A stretch of DNA of 64,000 nucleotides, taken from Mariprofundus micogutta (GTDB taxonomy: Bacteria > Pseudomonadota > Zetaproteobacteria > Mariprofundales > Mariprofundaceae). A model generated the notes under the pieces. The model did not search any database. It was given only the letters and a program-made list of their open reading frames with translations, and was not told the origin of the DNA. The DNA is taken from NCBI RefSeq assembly GCF_001895085.1, contig NZ_BDFD01000007.1, forward strand, positions 1-64,000, in the 5' to 3' direction. Position 1 is the first letter of the stretch, and each line of letters starts with the position of its first letter. Below are positions 27,027 through 36,092 of this stretch, piece by piece. Both the position numbers and the translations under genes were made by a program.

Positions 27027-27056
27027 TGAAAAGAGGGAGGCCGAAGCCTCCCTCTT
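27027..27056 (-). terminator. First tandem terminator after cytochrome-porin
   Basis: An 11-bp stem AAGAGGGAGGC/GCCTCCCTCTT closes the stable TTCG tetraloop and runs into TTTT. It lies 25 bases after the stop codon. Together with the next hairpin it insulates a probably strongly transcribed gene. Confidence 0.9.
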
Positions 27057-27081
27057 AATTACTACACTATTAAAGCAGCTA

Positions 27082-28323
27082 TTACAGCAGTGCTTCGATA
27101 TCGATAGTAGTTGTTTTGGTTGTAGTCGCTACACCAGCAGTATCAACCTTTGTGTTATTGTAGATCAGAGCCAATACGAAGTTCTGATAAACTTCATACT
27201 CTGCACCAACCTGCCACTGAGTAGTCTTAGTAGTGCCAGCTTTCATGTTGCCAATACCACCACCAACGATGATGTTATGAGTAGGTTTAACTTCCACACG
27301 TGCAGAATAACCTTTGTTAGCTACCAGAAGACCATTAAACAGATTGGTCTGAGTCAGAGTAGAAGCAGCAGCGTTAGCGTAGTCAGCGTAGAAGCCGATG
27401 CCAACATCGCCGATTTCGCCCTGCAGCTGTCCATCAATTACCCAACGTTTCATTTTAACTGAAGTACCTGGCAAACCCAGAGCTAAGGTAGTGTTAGCGT
27501 TACCAGTGTTACCGGAAGTAACCAGAATACCCAGGCCAGCAGACATACCAGCAATTTCAGGAGTCACGAAAACACGTGCGGATGGAGCCAGTTTCCAACC
27601 AGTATCAATACCAGAACCGAATGTGTCACGACCAGATACAAGACCAGAAGTTACAAAAGAAAGAGAAGCATTTACCAGTTCATTTCCGTAGAAGAGTGCA
27701 ACACCACCAGTTGAAGATTTAGTAGCCGCACCAGCAGTCAGACCCTTACCACCCAACATGCCGCCATGCTGACCATAAGTAGAACCTGTTTCATAACCAT
27801 AAGATTCGCCGAAACCGGAGCTAAAGATAGAAATACCAGCTTTACCGCCACCAACGTCCATAGAGTGAGTCAGCTTGAAGTTAGCGAATGCGTTACCGCC
27901 ACCAGTTGTATCGTTTGCAAAGAACTCGACGAACACACCAGTGTTAGTGCCTACACGGCCACCGAAGATGATTGCTGGGTCAGTTGGAATGTCAGCAGTT
28001 TTAGAAGTAGTAGATACGCCAGCAGCAGTAGTAGTAGTACTTACGAAGTTTGGACGCAGTACCAGAGTCAGGTTGACTGAAGATGTAATTGACAGGTGAT
28101 CGTCTTCAATTAATGCCTGTTCACCAACGTCGGTGAAAGAACCAGCTTTAAATGAGCGACCGAAAGCGCTCAGCGCTGGGAAGCTCAGGTGATGACAAGA
28201 AAGACAAGCAGCGCCTGTCTGGCGTGCGAACGCCGGGATTGCTTCAGAAGTAGTTGGTGCAACTGCAACAGCAGAAACAGCAACAACAGCGAAAGCAGCA
28301 GCAGAAAGAATCATTTTCTTCAT
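27082..28323 (-). CDS. Cyc2-like fused one-haem cytochrome-porin
   Basis: 413 residues. A signal peptide (about 1-28, MKKMILSAAAFAVVAVSAV) is followed by AFARQTGAACLSCHH with a single CxxCH haem site at C40-C43-H44, then FPALSAFGRSFKAG. The remaining about 340 residues are Gly/Thr/Ser-rich alternating stretches typical of an outer-membrane beta barrel. The FARQTG-x-C-xx-CH-x4-FP-xx-xxFGR-x-FK pattern matches what I know of Cyc2, proposed to oxidise Fe(II) at the outer membrane. ATG 28323 is preferred over one at 28371 because it starts the signal and has AGGA upstream. Strong tandem terminators and a complex promoter suggest high, controlled expression. A porin-cytochrome of other substrate cannot be excluded. 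Confidence 0.8.
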   Translation of the reverse strand: MKKMILSAAAFAVVAVSAVAVAPTTSEAIPAFARQTGAACLSCHHLSFPALSAFGRSFKAGSFTDVGEQALIEDDHLSITSSVNLTLVLRPNFVSTTTTAAGVSTTSKTADIPTDPAIIFGGRVGTNTGVFVEFFANDTTGGGNAFANFKLTHSMDVGGGKAGISIFSSGFGESYGYETGSTYGQHGGMLGGKGLTAGAATKSSTGGVALFYGNELVNASLSFVTSGLVSGRDTFGSGIDTGWKLAPSARVFVTPEIAGMSAGLGILVTSGNTGNANTTLALGLPGTSVKMKRWVIDGQLQGEIGDVGIGFYADYANAAASTLTQTNLFNGLLVANKGYSARVEVKPTHNIIVGGGIGNMKAGTTKTTQWQVGAEYEVYQNFVLALIYNNTKVDTAGVATTTKTTTIDIEALL

Positions 28324-28501
28324 GTTGTGATATCCTATTATGTTAGATTTGACTCCGTGGAGCCAGTGCAAAAATCTTCATCCCTTCGACCATGTTCTTC
28401 TTTGCAGCGTCACTAGTTCTCTGGGATGACGTGGCGAACTTTAACGTGATTCAGATCACTGAGTCAACATGACTCATCTTTCGTGTGCTATTTTGACACA
28501 C
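28324..28501 (-). promoter_or_regulatory. Promoter and operator cluster of cytochrome-porin
   Basis: Minus-strand -35 TTGACT (28462-28467) and -10 TAAAGT (28438-28443) are 18 bp apart. Three inverted repeats crowd this promoter: GTGATTCAGATCAC (28446-28459), a CRP/FNR-type dyad lying in the spacer; GAGTCAACATGACTC (28461-28475), overlapping the -35; and GTGTG-N8-CACAC (28484-28501). The 5' leader would be about 107 bases. A factor on the spacer dyad would be expected to repress. The rest of the gap, 28502-28669, shows nothing I can name. Confidence 0.5.
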
Positions 28502-28733
28502 TCCTTAAGTTTGAGTATTTTCTATATCCAGCCTGAATGTTGCATAAAAAGAAGTAAGTATAGCGCGACCCATTGTATATAATGGTTCAAGTCACCGAAT
28601 ACTCTATTGCATACCGCCACAAAAAGGGTCTGAATCAACCCATCTATCGCCATAAGTCCTGATCCAGTTATCGTGACCTGCTCCCCTTAAATAGTGCCAG
28701 ATTGTAGTTAGTATTTCCGCCCAGGAGAGGCGG

Positions 28734-28997
28734 ATGAAGAAGCGATATAGTGAAGAACAGATCATCGGATTTTTGAATGAGGCATCATCAGGCACACCTG
28801 TTAAGGAGCTGTGTCGGAAGCATGGGTTCTCGGATGCATCCTTTTACAAGTGGCGGGCTAAATACGGTGGCATGGATGTATCTGATGCCAAGCGTCTTAA
28901 ACAACTTGAGTCGGAGAATGCCAAGCTCAAGCGAATGCTGGCCGAGGCCATGCTGGACAAAGATGCCTTGCAGGTAGCTCTTTCCCGAAAGCAGTAA
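28734..28997 (+). CDS. IS3-family transposase OrfA
   Basis: 87 residues: an N-terminal helix-turn-helix (RYSEEQIIGFLNEA, then VKELCRKHGFSDASFYKW) and a leucine-zipper-like tail (LKQLESENAKLKRMLAEAML). AGGAG precedes the ATG. OrfB is reached by a -1 frameshift near CCCGAAAGCAG at the end of this frame, as usual in this family. Confidence 0.93.
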   Translation: MKKRYSEEQIIGFLNEASSGTPVKELCRKHGFSDASFYKWRAKYGGMDVSDAKRLKQLESENAKLKRMLAEAMLDKDALQVALSRKQ

Positions 28998-29849
28998 GCC
29001 CACAAGACAGGCGTGATGCTGTTGTTGCCATGCGGGAAGCAACAGGCATATCAGAGCGCAGAGCTTGTGGGCTGGCAGGCATATCCAGAACAGTGATGAA
29101 CCATGAGCCGAAGCCAGATGGAGATGCTGAACTGAGAAATAAGATTGTTGACCTTGCCCAGGTCAGGAAACGGTTTGGCTATCGCCGTATCCATGCCATG
29201 TTGAGGCGTGAAGGCATTATGGTGAACTCCAAGCGCGTGTACCGCTTGTACACTGAAGAAAACCTTTCTGTGAGGCGCAGGAGGCGCAAGAAAGGTATTG
29301 CAGTTGAGCGCGAGCCTCTGGTGCTACCGGATGCTCCGAATGAAGTGTGGTCAATGGACTTTGTAATGGACCGATTGGCCAATCGGTAACCGGCTGAAGC
29401 TACTGACCATCGTGGATGACTTTACCAAGGAGAGTGTTGATCTGGTTGCCGGAAGATCCATTACAGGTGATGATTTGACCGATATTCTGGACAAGATCGG
29501 CAGATTCAGAGGTTTACCGAAAGCCATTCGGACTGATCAGGGGCCGGAATTTACCAGCAGGGCATTGGACGCATGGGCGTATCGCCATGGTGTTAAGCTC
29601 AAGCTGATTCAGCCTGGAAAACCAACCCAGAACGCATACATTGAATCATTCAATGGCAAGTTCCGGGATGAGTGTTTGAACGATCATTGGTTCAACAACA
29701 TGGCAGAAGCCAGAGCTATTATTGCAGCCTGGCGGCAGGACTATAACGAACGTCGGCCACACAGCTCGTTGGGTTACATGACCCCGGCTGAGGTGGCTGC
29801 ACAGCATCGCACTACGGTGCGAAATATAGAGAAAGAAGAAATGAAATGA
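28982..29849 (+). pseudogene. IS3-family transposase OrfB, frameshifted
   Basis: The -1 frame opens at about 28982 (VSPQDRRDAVVAMREATG), runs through the HTH_21 and first catalytic Asp (WSMDFVMD) to a stop at 29387-29389, and resumes one frame over from about 29385 with NRLKLLTIVDDF. The second Asp is in RTDQGPEF and the Glu in YIESFNGKFRDECLN. Removing one base in the stretch CCAATCGGTAACC (about 29379-29391) restores NGNRLKLL, so a single inserted base breaks the gene. The integrase core is otherwise complete. Confidence 0.9.
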
Positions 29850-29900
29850 GGCGGATCTACTAACTGGGAATTGGCACTACGCTTGGGGGCAGGTCAATCG

Positions 29901-30198
29901 GGATAGTGGAGTTCGCACGATCAAACAGAAAAAAGCTGAAACAAGCACGTGCGCAGGTCTGAAGTCATAAAAAAAACAAGCGCATGTAAATGTAATCCGA
30001 CCAGATTCCAGAACAGGACCAAGCCCACCACAGGTGGTGCTAGCATCTGCTCACAACCCAGACTAATGCCGGGTTTATGAATAATTCAGGCTAGGTCTAC
30101 CGCGCAAATATGACTGAAAGCTAATCATGTATTAATCCATCTTTACATACCTATGGATCCTCTGAATATTTTCTATCGCCCAAATTTTGAGCGTAAAT
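29901..30198. other. Gene-free stretch between two insertion sequences
   Basis: About 300 bp between the ATCG repeat of the IS3 element and the probable left end of the IS5 element. No ORF of useful length, no tRNA and no clear hairpin are seen. It is AT-richer than the neighbouring core genes and probably is debris of earlier insertions. Confidence 0.5.
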
Positions 30199-31281
30199 TT
30201 TGGAAAACTTACTTTTTTACTCCCCGATCATTGCCTGATTGGCTCTGACCGGGTGGTTTTCCCGTATCCTAGGCAGACCTATCCTGTATAGCCAAGACTC
30301 CGACTGCGTAGCAGGTTGGTAAACCCAAGCAGTAAACAGAGTCTGTTCATATTCTTATCCAATCCACGATAACGAACTTTGTCATAACCAAATATTCCTT
30401 TGACCCAACGGAACGGATGCTCCACTTTGGCCCTGACAGATGCTTTGGCCTGCTCCGCCTTCAACTCATCACTGTCGGCAGCCATTGTTTTGCGTTTACC
30501 TGGTCGAACAGCGATATGCCATTCCACTTCACGGCCTTCATGTTCATCGCGTTTGTGAATCCCCAAATATCCGGCATCTCCATGCACCCGTTTCTCATCA
30601 CCATGCAGAAGGTCAGCAGCCTTCGTAATGTCGTGTTCGTTGGCTGATGTCCCAACAGCACTGTGTACCAGCCCAGTGTCAGCATCTACGCCGATATGCA
30701 GCTTCATGCCAAAGTACCACTGGTTGCCTTTCTTCGTCTGGTGCATTTCAGGATCGCGTTGTTTCTCTTTATTCTTTGTCGATGTCGGCGCAGAGATCAG
30801 CGTGGCATCCACGATTGTGCCTTCACGCAGACTGCAACCTTTCGAGGCCAGATGTTTATTGATTTCCAACAGTAATTTCTGGCCCAGGCCATGGGACTCA
30901 AGCAGATGACGAAAGTTCAATATCGTTGTCTCATCAGGAATGCGATCACTCAGCCGCAACTTCGCAAAACGGCGCATCGACTCAATCTCATACAGGGAGT
31001 CTTCCATCATGGGATCAGAAAGATTGTAAAACAACTGAAGGCAATGAATCCGTAGCATCACAGTCAATGGATAGGGAGGCCTGCCGGTTTTTCCCTTCGC
31101 ATAATGCCGTTTGATCTTTGATTCCAATCTTTTCCACGGAAGAAGCTGTTCCATCTCATCCAGAAAAAGCTCACGACGCGTCTTACGACGTTTGTTCTCA
31201 TATTCCGCTTCTGCAAAACTAACCTGATCCATGGTAGTCCTCCCGTGCGTTTAGACTACCATAATTAGAGAGTTTTTCAGA
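30199..31281 (-). mobile_element. IS5-family insertion sequence (ends tentative)
   Basis: A full transposase gene is flanked by weak inverted repeats TTTGGAAAACTTAC (30199-30212) and, inverted, TCTGAAAAACTCTC (31268-31281), 10 of 14 identical. No convincing target duplication was found, so the exact borders are uncertain by some tens of bases. Confidence 0.6.
30279..31232 (-). CDS. IS5-family transposase
   Basis: 317 residues: the N-terminal DUF772-type domain (GRPPYPLTVMLRIHCLQLFYNLSDP) and the DDE domain with IVDATLI, HGDAGYLG and VEHPFRWVK. The reading frame is intact and the length typical for the IS1194-like branch of IS5, so it may be functional. Confidence 0.93.
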   Translation of the reverse strand: MDQVSFAEAEYENKRRKTRRELFLDEMEQLLPWKRLESKIKRHYAKGKTGRPPYPLTVMLRIHCLQLFYNLSDPMMEDSLYEIESMRRFAKLRLSDRIPDETTILNFRHLLESHGLGQKLLLEINKHLASKGCSLREGTIVDATLISAPTSTKNKEKQRDPEMHQTKKGNQWYFGMKLHIGVDADTGLVHSAVGTSANEHDITKAADLLHGDEKRVHGDAGYLGIHKRDEHEGREVEWHIAVRPGKRKTMAADSDELKAEQAKASVRAKVEHPFRWVKGIFGYDKVRYRGLDKNMNRLCLLLGFTNLLRSRSLGYTG

Positions 31282-31411
31282 CTGTCCTGAACTCCTTATG
31301 TACACCCATAGACGAAACGTATGATGCAACGACTGCCACCAGCCCCATGCACAACAGGTTTTAATTGATACGTTCGACACAAACAGTAAGAATTTCGACA
31401 AGAGGTGGCTG

Positions 31412-33115
31412 ATGGCTGTGATCAAACTTTCCAATAAAAAGAAAAGACTTTTAATGACACTGGCTGAGCAAGCAGCAAGTTTTGCCCGCAAAGGTCAGTT
31501 TCAAACAGCCCTTCGCATCTGTGATAAAGCGGATGGACAGTACAAAGGATTTCTTGAGATAACCTATGTGCGCGGCCTGATTGCATCCATGCAGAATGAC
31601 TACCACACAGCTCTCGACTGGCTTGGCCAAGCCTACAGGAAAGCACCAAACCGCCTGCACTTTCAAATTAACTATGCAAGCTGTCTGCTGTTAAATGACC
31701 AACAAGAAGAAGCTGCTCAGATTTACCCGGAAATATTAAAAAAATCACCAAAGCTATTTAGTGAAGCCAACGGCTATAGCGGCTTAGGTTCCGCCCTAGA
31801 GGCCCTAGGAGAGTTTCGCCAGGCTCTGCAGACATATAAGCAAGGCCTGCAGAAAGAGAAGTTTAATGTTGAATTACTAAGCAAAGCAGCCAAGCTGCAT
31901 AGCAAATTAGGCGAAACATCAATAGCTATGGACTTGCTCGAAAAAGCGCATAGTGCAGAACCTGATAATGCAAATGTTATATGCGACATGGTATCGCACC
32001 TGTTCCAGCAGGGAGAGTTTGAAGAGGCTAGATCTCGCTTTCGTAAAGCTCAAGACATAGGTCTTCACGAAGCCACAGTGCTGGGGTTTCTTATTAAAAG
32101 CGGAAACTATGCAGATAGAGGTGCGGACTTAAAGACCATGCGAAAACTCTACGATGAAGCCGATGTAGACGCTGACTTACGCATCTACTGTGCCTTCATT
32201 CTTGGCAATGAAGCCGATAAGGAAAGCCACTACAAAGAAGCTTTCGATTATTGGGCAGAGGCCAACCTTATAAGAAGCCAGTCATCCGACAACGACGAAT
32301 GCGACCAAGAGTCTATCCATCAAATCGCAGCATCTGCATTTCCAGCTTCAAGGTTTACAGACATCAGCTGTAAAGACGCGAGCGAAGCTGCTCCCATATT
32401 CATTATCGGCATGCCTAGGTGCGGCTCTACACTGCTTGAGCAGGCGCTAGCTAGACATCCAGGGCTACAGCCCGCAGGTGAAATTGCAGCCCTACATCAG
32501 GCAGTAAATGGTAGAAAGCGCAAAGCGCTACTCTCTAGAGAAATAGAAAAGCTACCTTTATTGGATGATAACAGCCTGCTAACTATTGGCCATGAATATT
32601 CACGAATCATTGCTCAGGAATATTGTTTAGATGGGCGAGTAACTGATAAGATGTTGAACAATTACCTGCTTGCCGGCGTAATCGCCAAAGCCCTTCCACT
32701 GGCTCGCATTATTCATATCAACCGTGAACCCATGGCTTCATGTCTCTCCATGTTCCAGGAAAACTTTTCCGATGGAAAAATGAACTATTCATGCGACTTG
32801 AATGCATTAGGCCGCCAGTACGCACGCTACCAGAAGCTGATGCAACACTGGCGTAAAGTACTGCCTAAAGGCGTAATGCTGGAAGTCAGTTATGAAGATC
32901 TTGTCTCCAATCCAGAGATAGAGCTGCGCAGGTTACTGGAAGGGTGCGATCTAGAATGGCATCCCGACTGCCTGAGTTCTCACAAGACTACCGGAGCAGT
33001 CTCCACAGCGAGCCTAATTCAGGTTCGCAAGCCGATTCATCAAAAATCAGTAGCCCGATGGAAACACTATGAAAAGCAATTGGAGCCAATCAAGCAATAC
33101 CTTCTGCCCGAGTAA
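31412..33115 (+). CDS. TPR-repeat sulfotransferase-family protein
   Basis: Residues 1-290 are a string of tetratricopeptide repeats (for example GYSGLGSALEALGEFRQALQ). From residue 327 a P-loop sulfotransferase domain starts with PIFIIGMPRCGSTLLEQ, the 5'-phosphosulfate loop, and continues with RIIHINREPMASCLSMF, the 3'-phosphate site. Such fusions sulfate protein or sugar targets, but the substrate is unknown. AGAGG lies upstream of the ATG. Codon use is AT-richer than in gshA next door, and the gene sits beside an IS5 copy; horizontal acquisition is plausible. Confidence 0.88.
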   Translation: MAVIKLSNKKKRLLMTLAEQAASFARKGQFQTALRICDKADGQYKGFLEITYVRGLIASMQNDYHTALDWLGQAYRKAPNRLHFQINYASCLLLNDQQEEAAQIYPEILKKSPKLFSEANGYSGLGSALEALGEFRQALQTYKQGLQKEKFNVELLSKAAKLHSKLGETSIAMDLLEKAHSAEPDNANVICDMVSHLFQQGEFEEARSRFRKAQDIGLHEATVLGFLIKSGNYADRGADLKTMRKLYDEADVDADLRIYCAFILGNEADKESHYKEAFDYWAEANLIRSQSSDNDECDQESIHQIAASAFPASRFTDISCKDASEAAPIFIIGMPRCGSTLLEQALARHPGLQPAGEIAALHQAVNGRKRKALLSREIEKLPLLDDNSLLTIGHEYSRIIAQEYCLDGRVTDKMLNNYLLAGVIAKALPLARIIHINREPMASCLSMFQENFSDGKMNYSCDLNALGRQYARYQKLMQHWRKVLPKGVMLEVSYEDLVSNPEIELRRLLEGCDLEWHPDCLSSHKTTGAVSTASLIQVRKPIHQKSVARWKHYEKQLEPIKQYLLPE

Positions 33116-33176
33116 AATAATCAGCAAACATACTAAGCACCTACTCTATCTATATATAATAGGATAACCTGTCGCC

Positions 33177-34520
33177 ATGACTTCACACCTGACTCCAGAT
33201 GATCTGGCCGGCTGGTTTGCCGAAGGCAATAAACCACGCGACCAATGGTGCATCGGCACCGAACATGAAAAGATTGGCTTCTGCATGGATACCCTCAATC
33301 CCATACCCTATGAGGGAGAGCGCAGTATTCGACAGCTTCTGGAAATGCTTGCCAACACCGGCTGGCAGCGTGTGGAAGAGTCGGGGAAAATCATAGCGCT
33401 AAAAAACGGCATGGCATCCATAACGCTGGAACCGGGCGGACAACTCGAGCTTTCAGGCGCACCGCTGGCAACCATTCATCAGACATGCGAAGAGGCCACC
33501 AGTTATCACAAAATACTTAAAGGCATTTCGGATGAGCTGCGCATCGGATTTCTCGGCATGGGCTTTCAGCCCAAATGGCAGCAGCGCGACATACCGCTGA
33601 TGCCAAAGGCGCGTTATGGCGTGATGCGCGCATATATGCCTGAAGTCGGCAGTGGCGGGCTAGATATGATGCTGCGCACTGCCACTGTTCAGGCCAATCT
33701 GGATTTCAGCTCTGAATCTGATATGGCCAGAAAAATGAGAGTATCTCTCTGCCTGCAGCCACTGATAACCGCCCTGTATGCGGCAAGCCCGTTTGAGAAC
33801 GGTAAACCTGCAGGCCTGCTGTCGCGACGGGGTGCATGCTGGCTGGATACTGATAAACAGCGCACCGGCATTCCTGCCTGCACATTTGAAGATAATTTCG
33901 GTTTTGCCGCATATACAGAGTGGGCACTTGATGCGCCGATGTACTTTGTGATTCGCAACGGACTATATATAGATTGTGCCGGAGGCAGCTTCAGAGACTT
34001 TCTGGCTGGCAAACTGCCGCAGTTGGCGGGTCAATTCCCGAGCATGGATGATTGGGAATTGCATATCTCTACTCTCTTCCCGGATGTGCGGTTGAAACAG
34101 TACCTGGAAATGCGCGGCGCTGATGCCGGGCCATGGCCATGGATCTGCTCCCTGCCTGCCCTGTGGAAAGGCCTGCTATATGATGAACAGGCCCTGACTA
34201 CAGCCCGGGACTTTATTGCTGACTGGAGCCATGCCGAAGTAAGTCAGCTCAGGCAACAAGTGCCTGAAACGGCCATGGCTACTCAGTTCCGGGACACCTC
34301 CGTATTAAAACTTTGTGAGACCATGCTCGACATCGCACGCAGTGGCCTTGAAAATCTGGATATCCGAAACACGGCAGGGCAAAATGAAAGCATATTCCTT
34401 GCACCGCTTGAACGCGCTGTAGAGTCAGGCCAGACACAGGCTGAGCACTGGTTAAACCTGTACCATGATCAGTGGCATGAAAATATTGACCGCGTCTTTT
34501 TCGAGGCCATGCACGCATAA
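33177..34520 (+). CDS. gshA: Glutamate-cysteine ligase (plant/alphaproteobacterial type)
   Basis: First step of glutathione synthesis. 447 residues with WCIGTEHEKIGF, ASITLEPGGQLELSGAP, MGFQPKW and KARYGVMRAYMP, which mark the redox-regulated GCS2 branch found in plants and alphaproteobacteria rather than the E. coli type. No gshB is adjacent. It follows the sulfotransferase gene by 61 bases but differs from it in base composition, so it likely has its own promoter. Confidence 0.92.
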   Translation: MTSHLTPDDLAGWFAEGNKPRDQWCIGTEHEKIGFCMDTLNPIPYEGERSIRQLLEMLANTGWQRVEESGKIIALKNGMASITLEPGGQLELSGAPLATIHQTCEEATSYHKILKGISDELRIGFLGMGFQPKWQQRDIPLMPKARYGVMRAYMPEVGSGGLDMMLRTATVQANLDFSSESDMARKMRVSLCLQPLITALYAASPFENGKPAGLLSRRGACWLDTDKQRTGIPACTFEDNFGFAAYTEWALDAPMYFVIRNGLYIDCAGGSFRDFLAGKLPQLAGQFPSMDDWELHISTLFPDVRLKQYLEMRGADAGPWPWICSLPALWKGLLYDEQALTTARDFIADWSHAEVSQLRQQVPETAMATQFRDTSVLKLCETMLDIARSGLENLDIRNTAGQNESIFLAPLERAVESGQTQAEHWLNLYHDQWHENIDRVFFEAMHA

Positions 34521-34648
34521 GACAGTCCCACTGCTGAGTACACCCATACTCTTATCGAAAGGCTTTGCCGTGTATATCGTGCTAGCGATTGATTGCTGAA
34601 ATCATAGCCTGGTTTTCGCCTGCAGGTCTTTGCGGTTTATAAAGGTTA

Positions 34649-35593
34649 TCAGCGCTGTTTTTCCAAACGGCTGAGCAGGCTTGAAACAAACTCGCGAGCT
34701 TTCATATATTCCATGAGGTACGAAGAAACCTTGCGTGCCCGCTTGCTCAAATAAGCCGGACGAGCATGATAACTCAGGGCATTGTATTTATTAATACGCG
34801 CACGCACACGATCAGCGTTACCTGACAACTGTACCGGCTGATCCTGCATGCCTACTTTTCTGAACAACATCTGGATATCTGCATCATCATCGCCGCTAAA
34901 GCTTTCAATCAACTCAAAACCGCACTGTTCAGCCATGGACTTCAATGTTTCCGGTGAAAAGTTATAAATATGAGCATAATGGAACATCCGGCTCTGCGTG
35001 GCGAACGGACCTGTAAGGTTCGGACACTCGACATAAAACATACCACCATCGTTAATCAGGCCGTGAATATGTTTCAATGCTTTCTTCGGTGAAGAGAAAT
35101 GTTCGATCACGTGAATCAGCAGCACCAGATCCGTTCTTGGCGTTGGCTCCAGATCATACAGATTCACATTTTCCACATCGGCAAATAATTTACTGTGGGT
35201 GAATGCATTAAAGTCGTGGTTGGGTTCAATGCCGGATGCCTTCAAACCCTGATCTTCAAAATATTTCACAGTACAACCTATGCCTGCACCGATTTCAAAA
35301 ACAGTTTCCACAGCTGATATGCTGGAGCCGATCTGATTGTAGATGCGTCCGGCATTCTTCCAGGCGCGCATCACACGCCGCTCCGAAGGCTGGCGTTCAC
35401 CGTGATAATCCTGTCTGTAGCGCGTGGCATAATACTCGGCCACTTCCGCTTCGTTCGGCACAGGCAGATGCATGACCAGCCCGCACCCCAGACAGAGGCC
35501 GGTATCAAGTGCTTGCTTGTGTCTGTCAGAGCGGGAAACAATCTCGAACTTGTCACCGCCACAGAGGTCACATTGTACTGAATGATTTGTCAT
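34649..35593 (-). CDS. Class I SAM-dependent methyltransferase with N-terminal zinc ribbon
   Basis: The N-terminus has paired cysteines CDLCGG and CLGCGLV, a zinc-ribbon-like module. The methyltransferase_12/23-type core follows: FEIGAGIGCTVKYFEDQG as motif I, GIEPNHDF, and LVLLIHVIEHFSSPKKAL. This architecture is common in methyltransferases of sugar or surface-polymer pathways, but no such genes are nearby. The ATG at 35593 is preferred to a TTG at 35611. No terminator to gshA (convergent) was found in the 128-bp gap. Confidence 0.85.
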   Translation of the reverse strand: MTNHSVQCDLCGGDKFEIVSRSDRHKQALDTGLCLGCGLVMHLPVPNEAEVAEYYATRYRQDYHGERQPSERRVMRAWKNAGRIYNQIGSSISAVETVFEIGAGIGCTVKYFEDQGLKASGIEPNHDFNAFTHSKLFADVENVNLYDLEPTPRTDLVLLIHVIEHFSSPKKALKHIHGLINDGGMFYVECPNLTGPFATQSRMFHYAHIYNFSPETLKSMAEQCGFELIESFSGDDDADIQMLFRKVGMQDQPVQLSGNADRVRARINKYNALSYHARPAYLSKRARKVSSYLMEYMKAREFVSSLLSRLEKQR

Positions 35594-35735
35594 AGCGAAA
35601 ACTCTAGTCAACCGCTTGCTGCATGGCTACCGAATATAGAATTGCTGCATTTGACTCTGCCTGCCTGCGCCATTTACGGATCAATTCTGTTTTCAGGCTT
35701 TAACCCAATGCTCATGCTTAAAGCAGCAGGCCCGA

Positions 35736-36092
35736 TTAACTGAAAAGCTCTATCGTATTATTATCCGGATCGCGACAGAAAAGCGCATCGCGGCCGGATT
35801 TACTCATGGTGTAATCTATACCGGCTGATTCCAGCTGAGCCCTGATGGCATCAAAATGATCTGTCATCAAAGCGACATGATGATCCCGCCCGCCATGAGC
35901 CGGCCTGTTACAATCAGCATATGGGTCATCCAGTTGCATCAGGTGAATCTGCTGACCCTCTTCCAGTCCATACCACAATCCTGCAAAACCAAGCTCGGGG
36001 CGTTTGATGCGCTGTAGCCCCAGAATACCCTCATAAAATTCTGCGGCCTGCTCCAAATCGGACACAATCAAGCCTACATGTTTAATCTGCAT
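35736..36092 (-). CDS. VOC-superfamily (glyoxalase/bleomycin-resistance fold) protein
   Basis: 119 residues, one vicinal-oxygen-chelate unit with IKHVGLIVSDLEQAAEFYEGILGL, GRDHHVALMTDHFDAI and FCRDPDNNTIELF. Histidines and the final Glu in IELF fit metal ligands. Substrate unknown. The start at 36092 overlaps the ROK-kinase stop; GGGGGAG lies just upstream, so an ATG at 36095 is equally possible. Co-transcribed with the ROK gene. Confidence 0.85.
   Translation of the reverse strand: MQIKHVGLIVSDLEQAAEFYEGILGLQRIKRPELGFAGLWYGLEEGQQIHLMQLDDPYADCNRPAHGGRDHHVALMTDHFDAIRAQLESAGIDYTMSKSGRDALFCRDPDNNTIELFS

Larger units (their letters stand above)
28674..29896 (+). mobile_element. IS3-family (IS407-group) insertion sequence
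   Basis: 1223 bp bounded by imperfect inverted repeats that begin TGACCTGC(T/C)CCC and share TAGTGCCA, GTTAGTA and TCCGCC further in. It is flanked on both sides by the 4-bp direct repeat ATCG (28670-28673 and 29897-29900), the size expected for the IS407 group. It contains orfA and an orfB that is broken by one extra base, so the copy is probably immobile by itself. Confidence 0.93.

Noticed and set aside
34521-34648. CTTTGCGGTTTATAAAGG near 34630 as a fifth repeat copy
   Set aside because: Only the outer block matches and no inverted partner arm was found.
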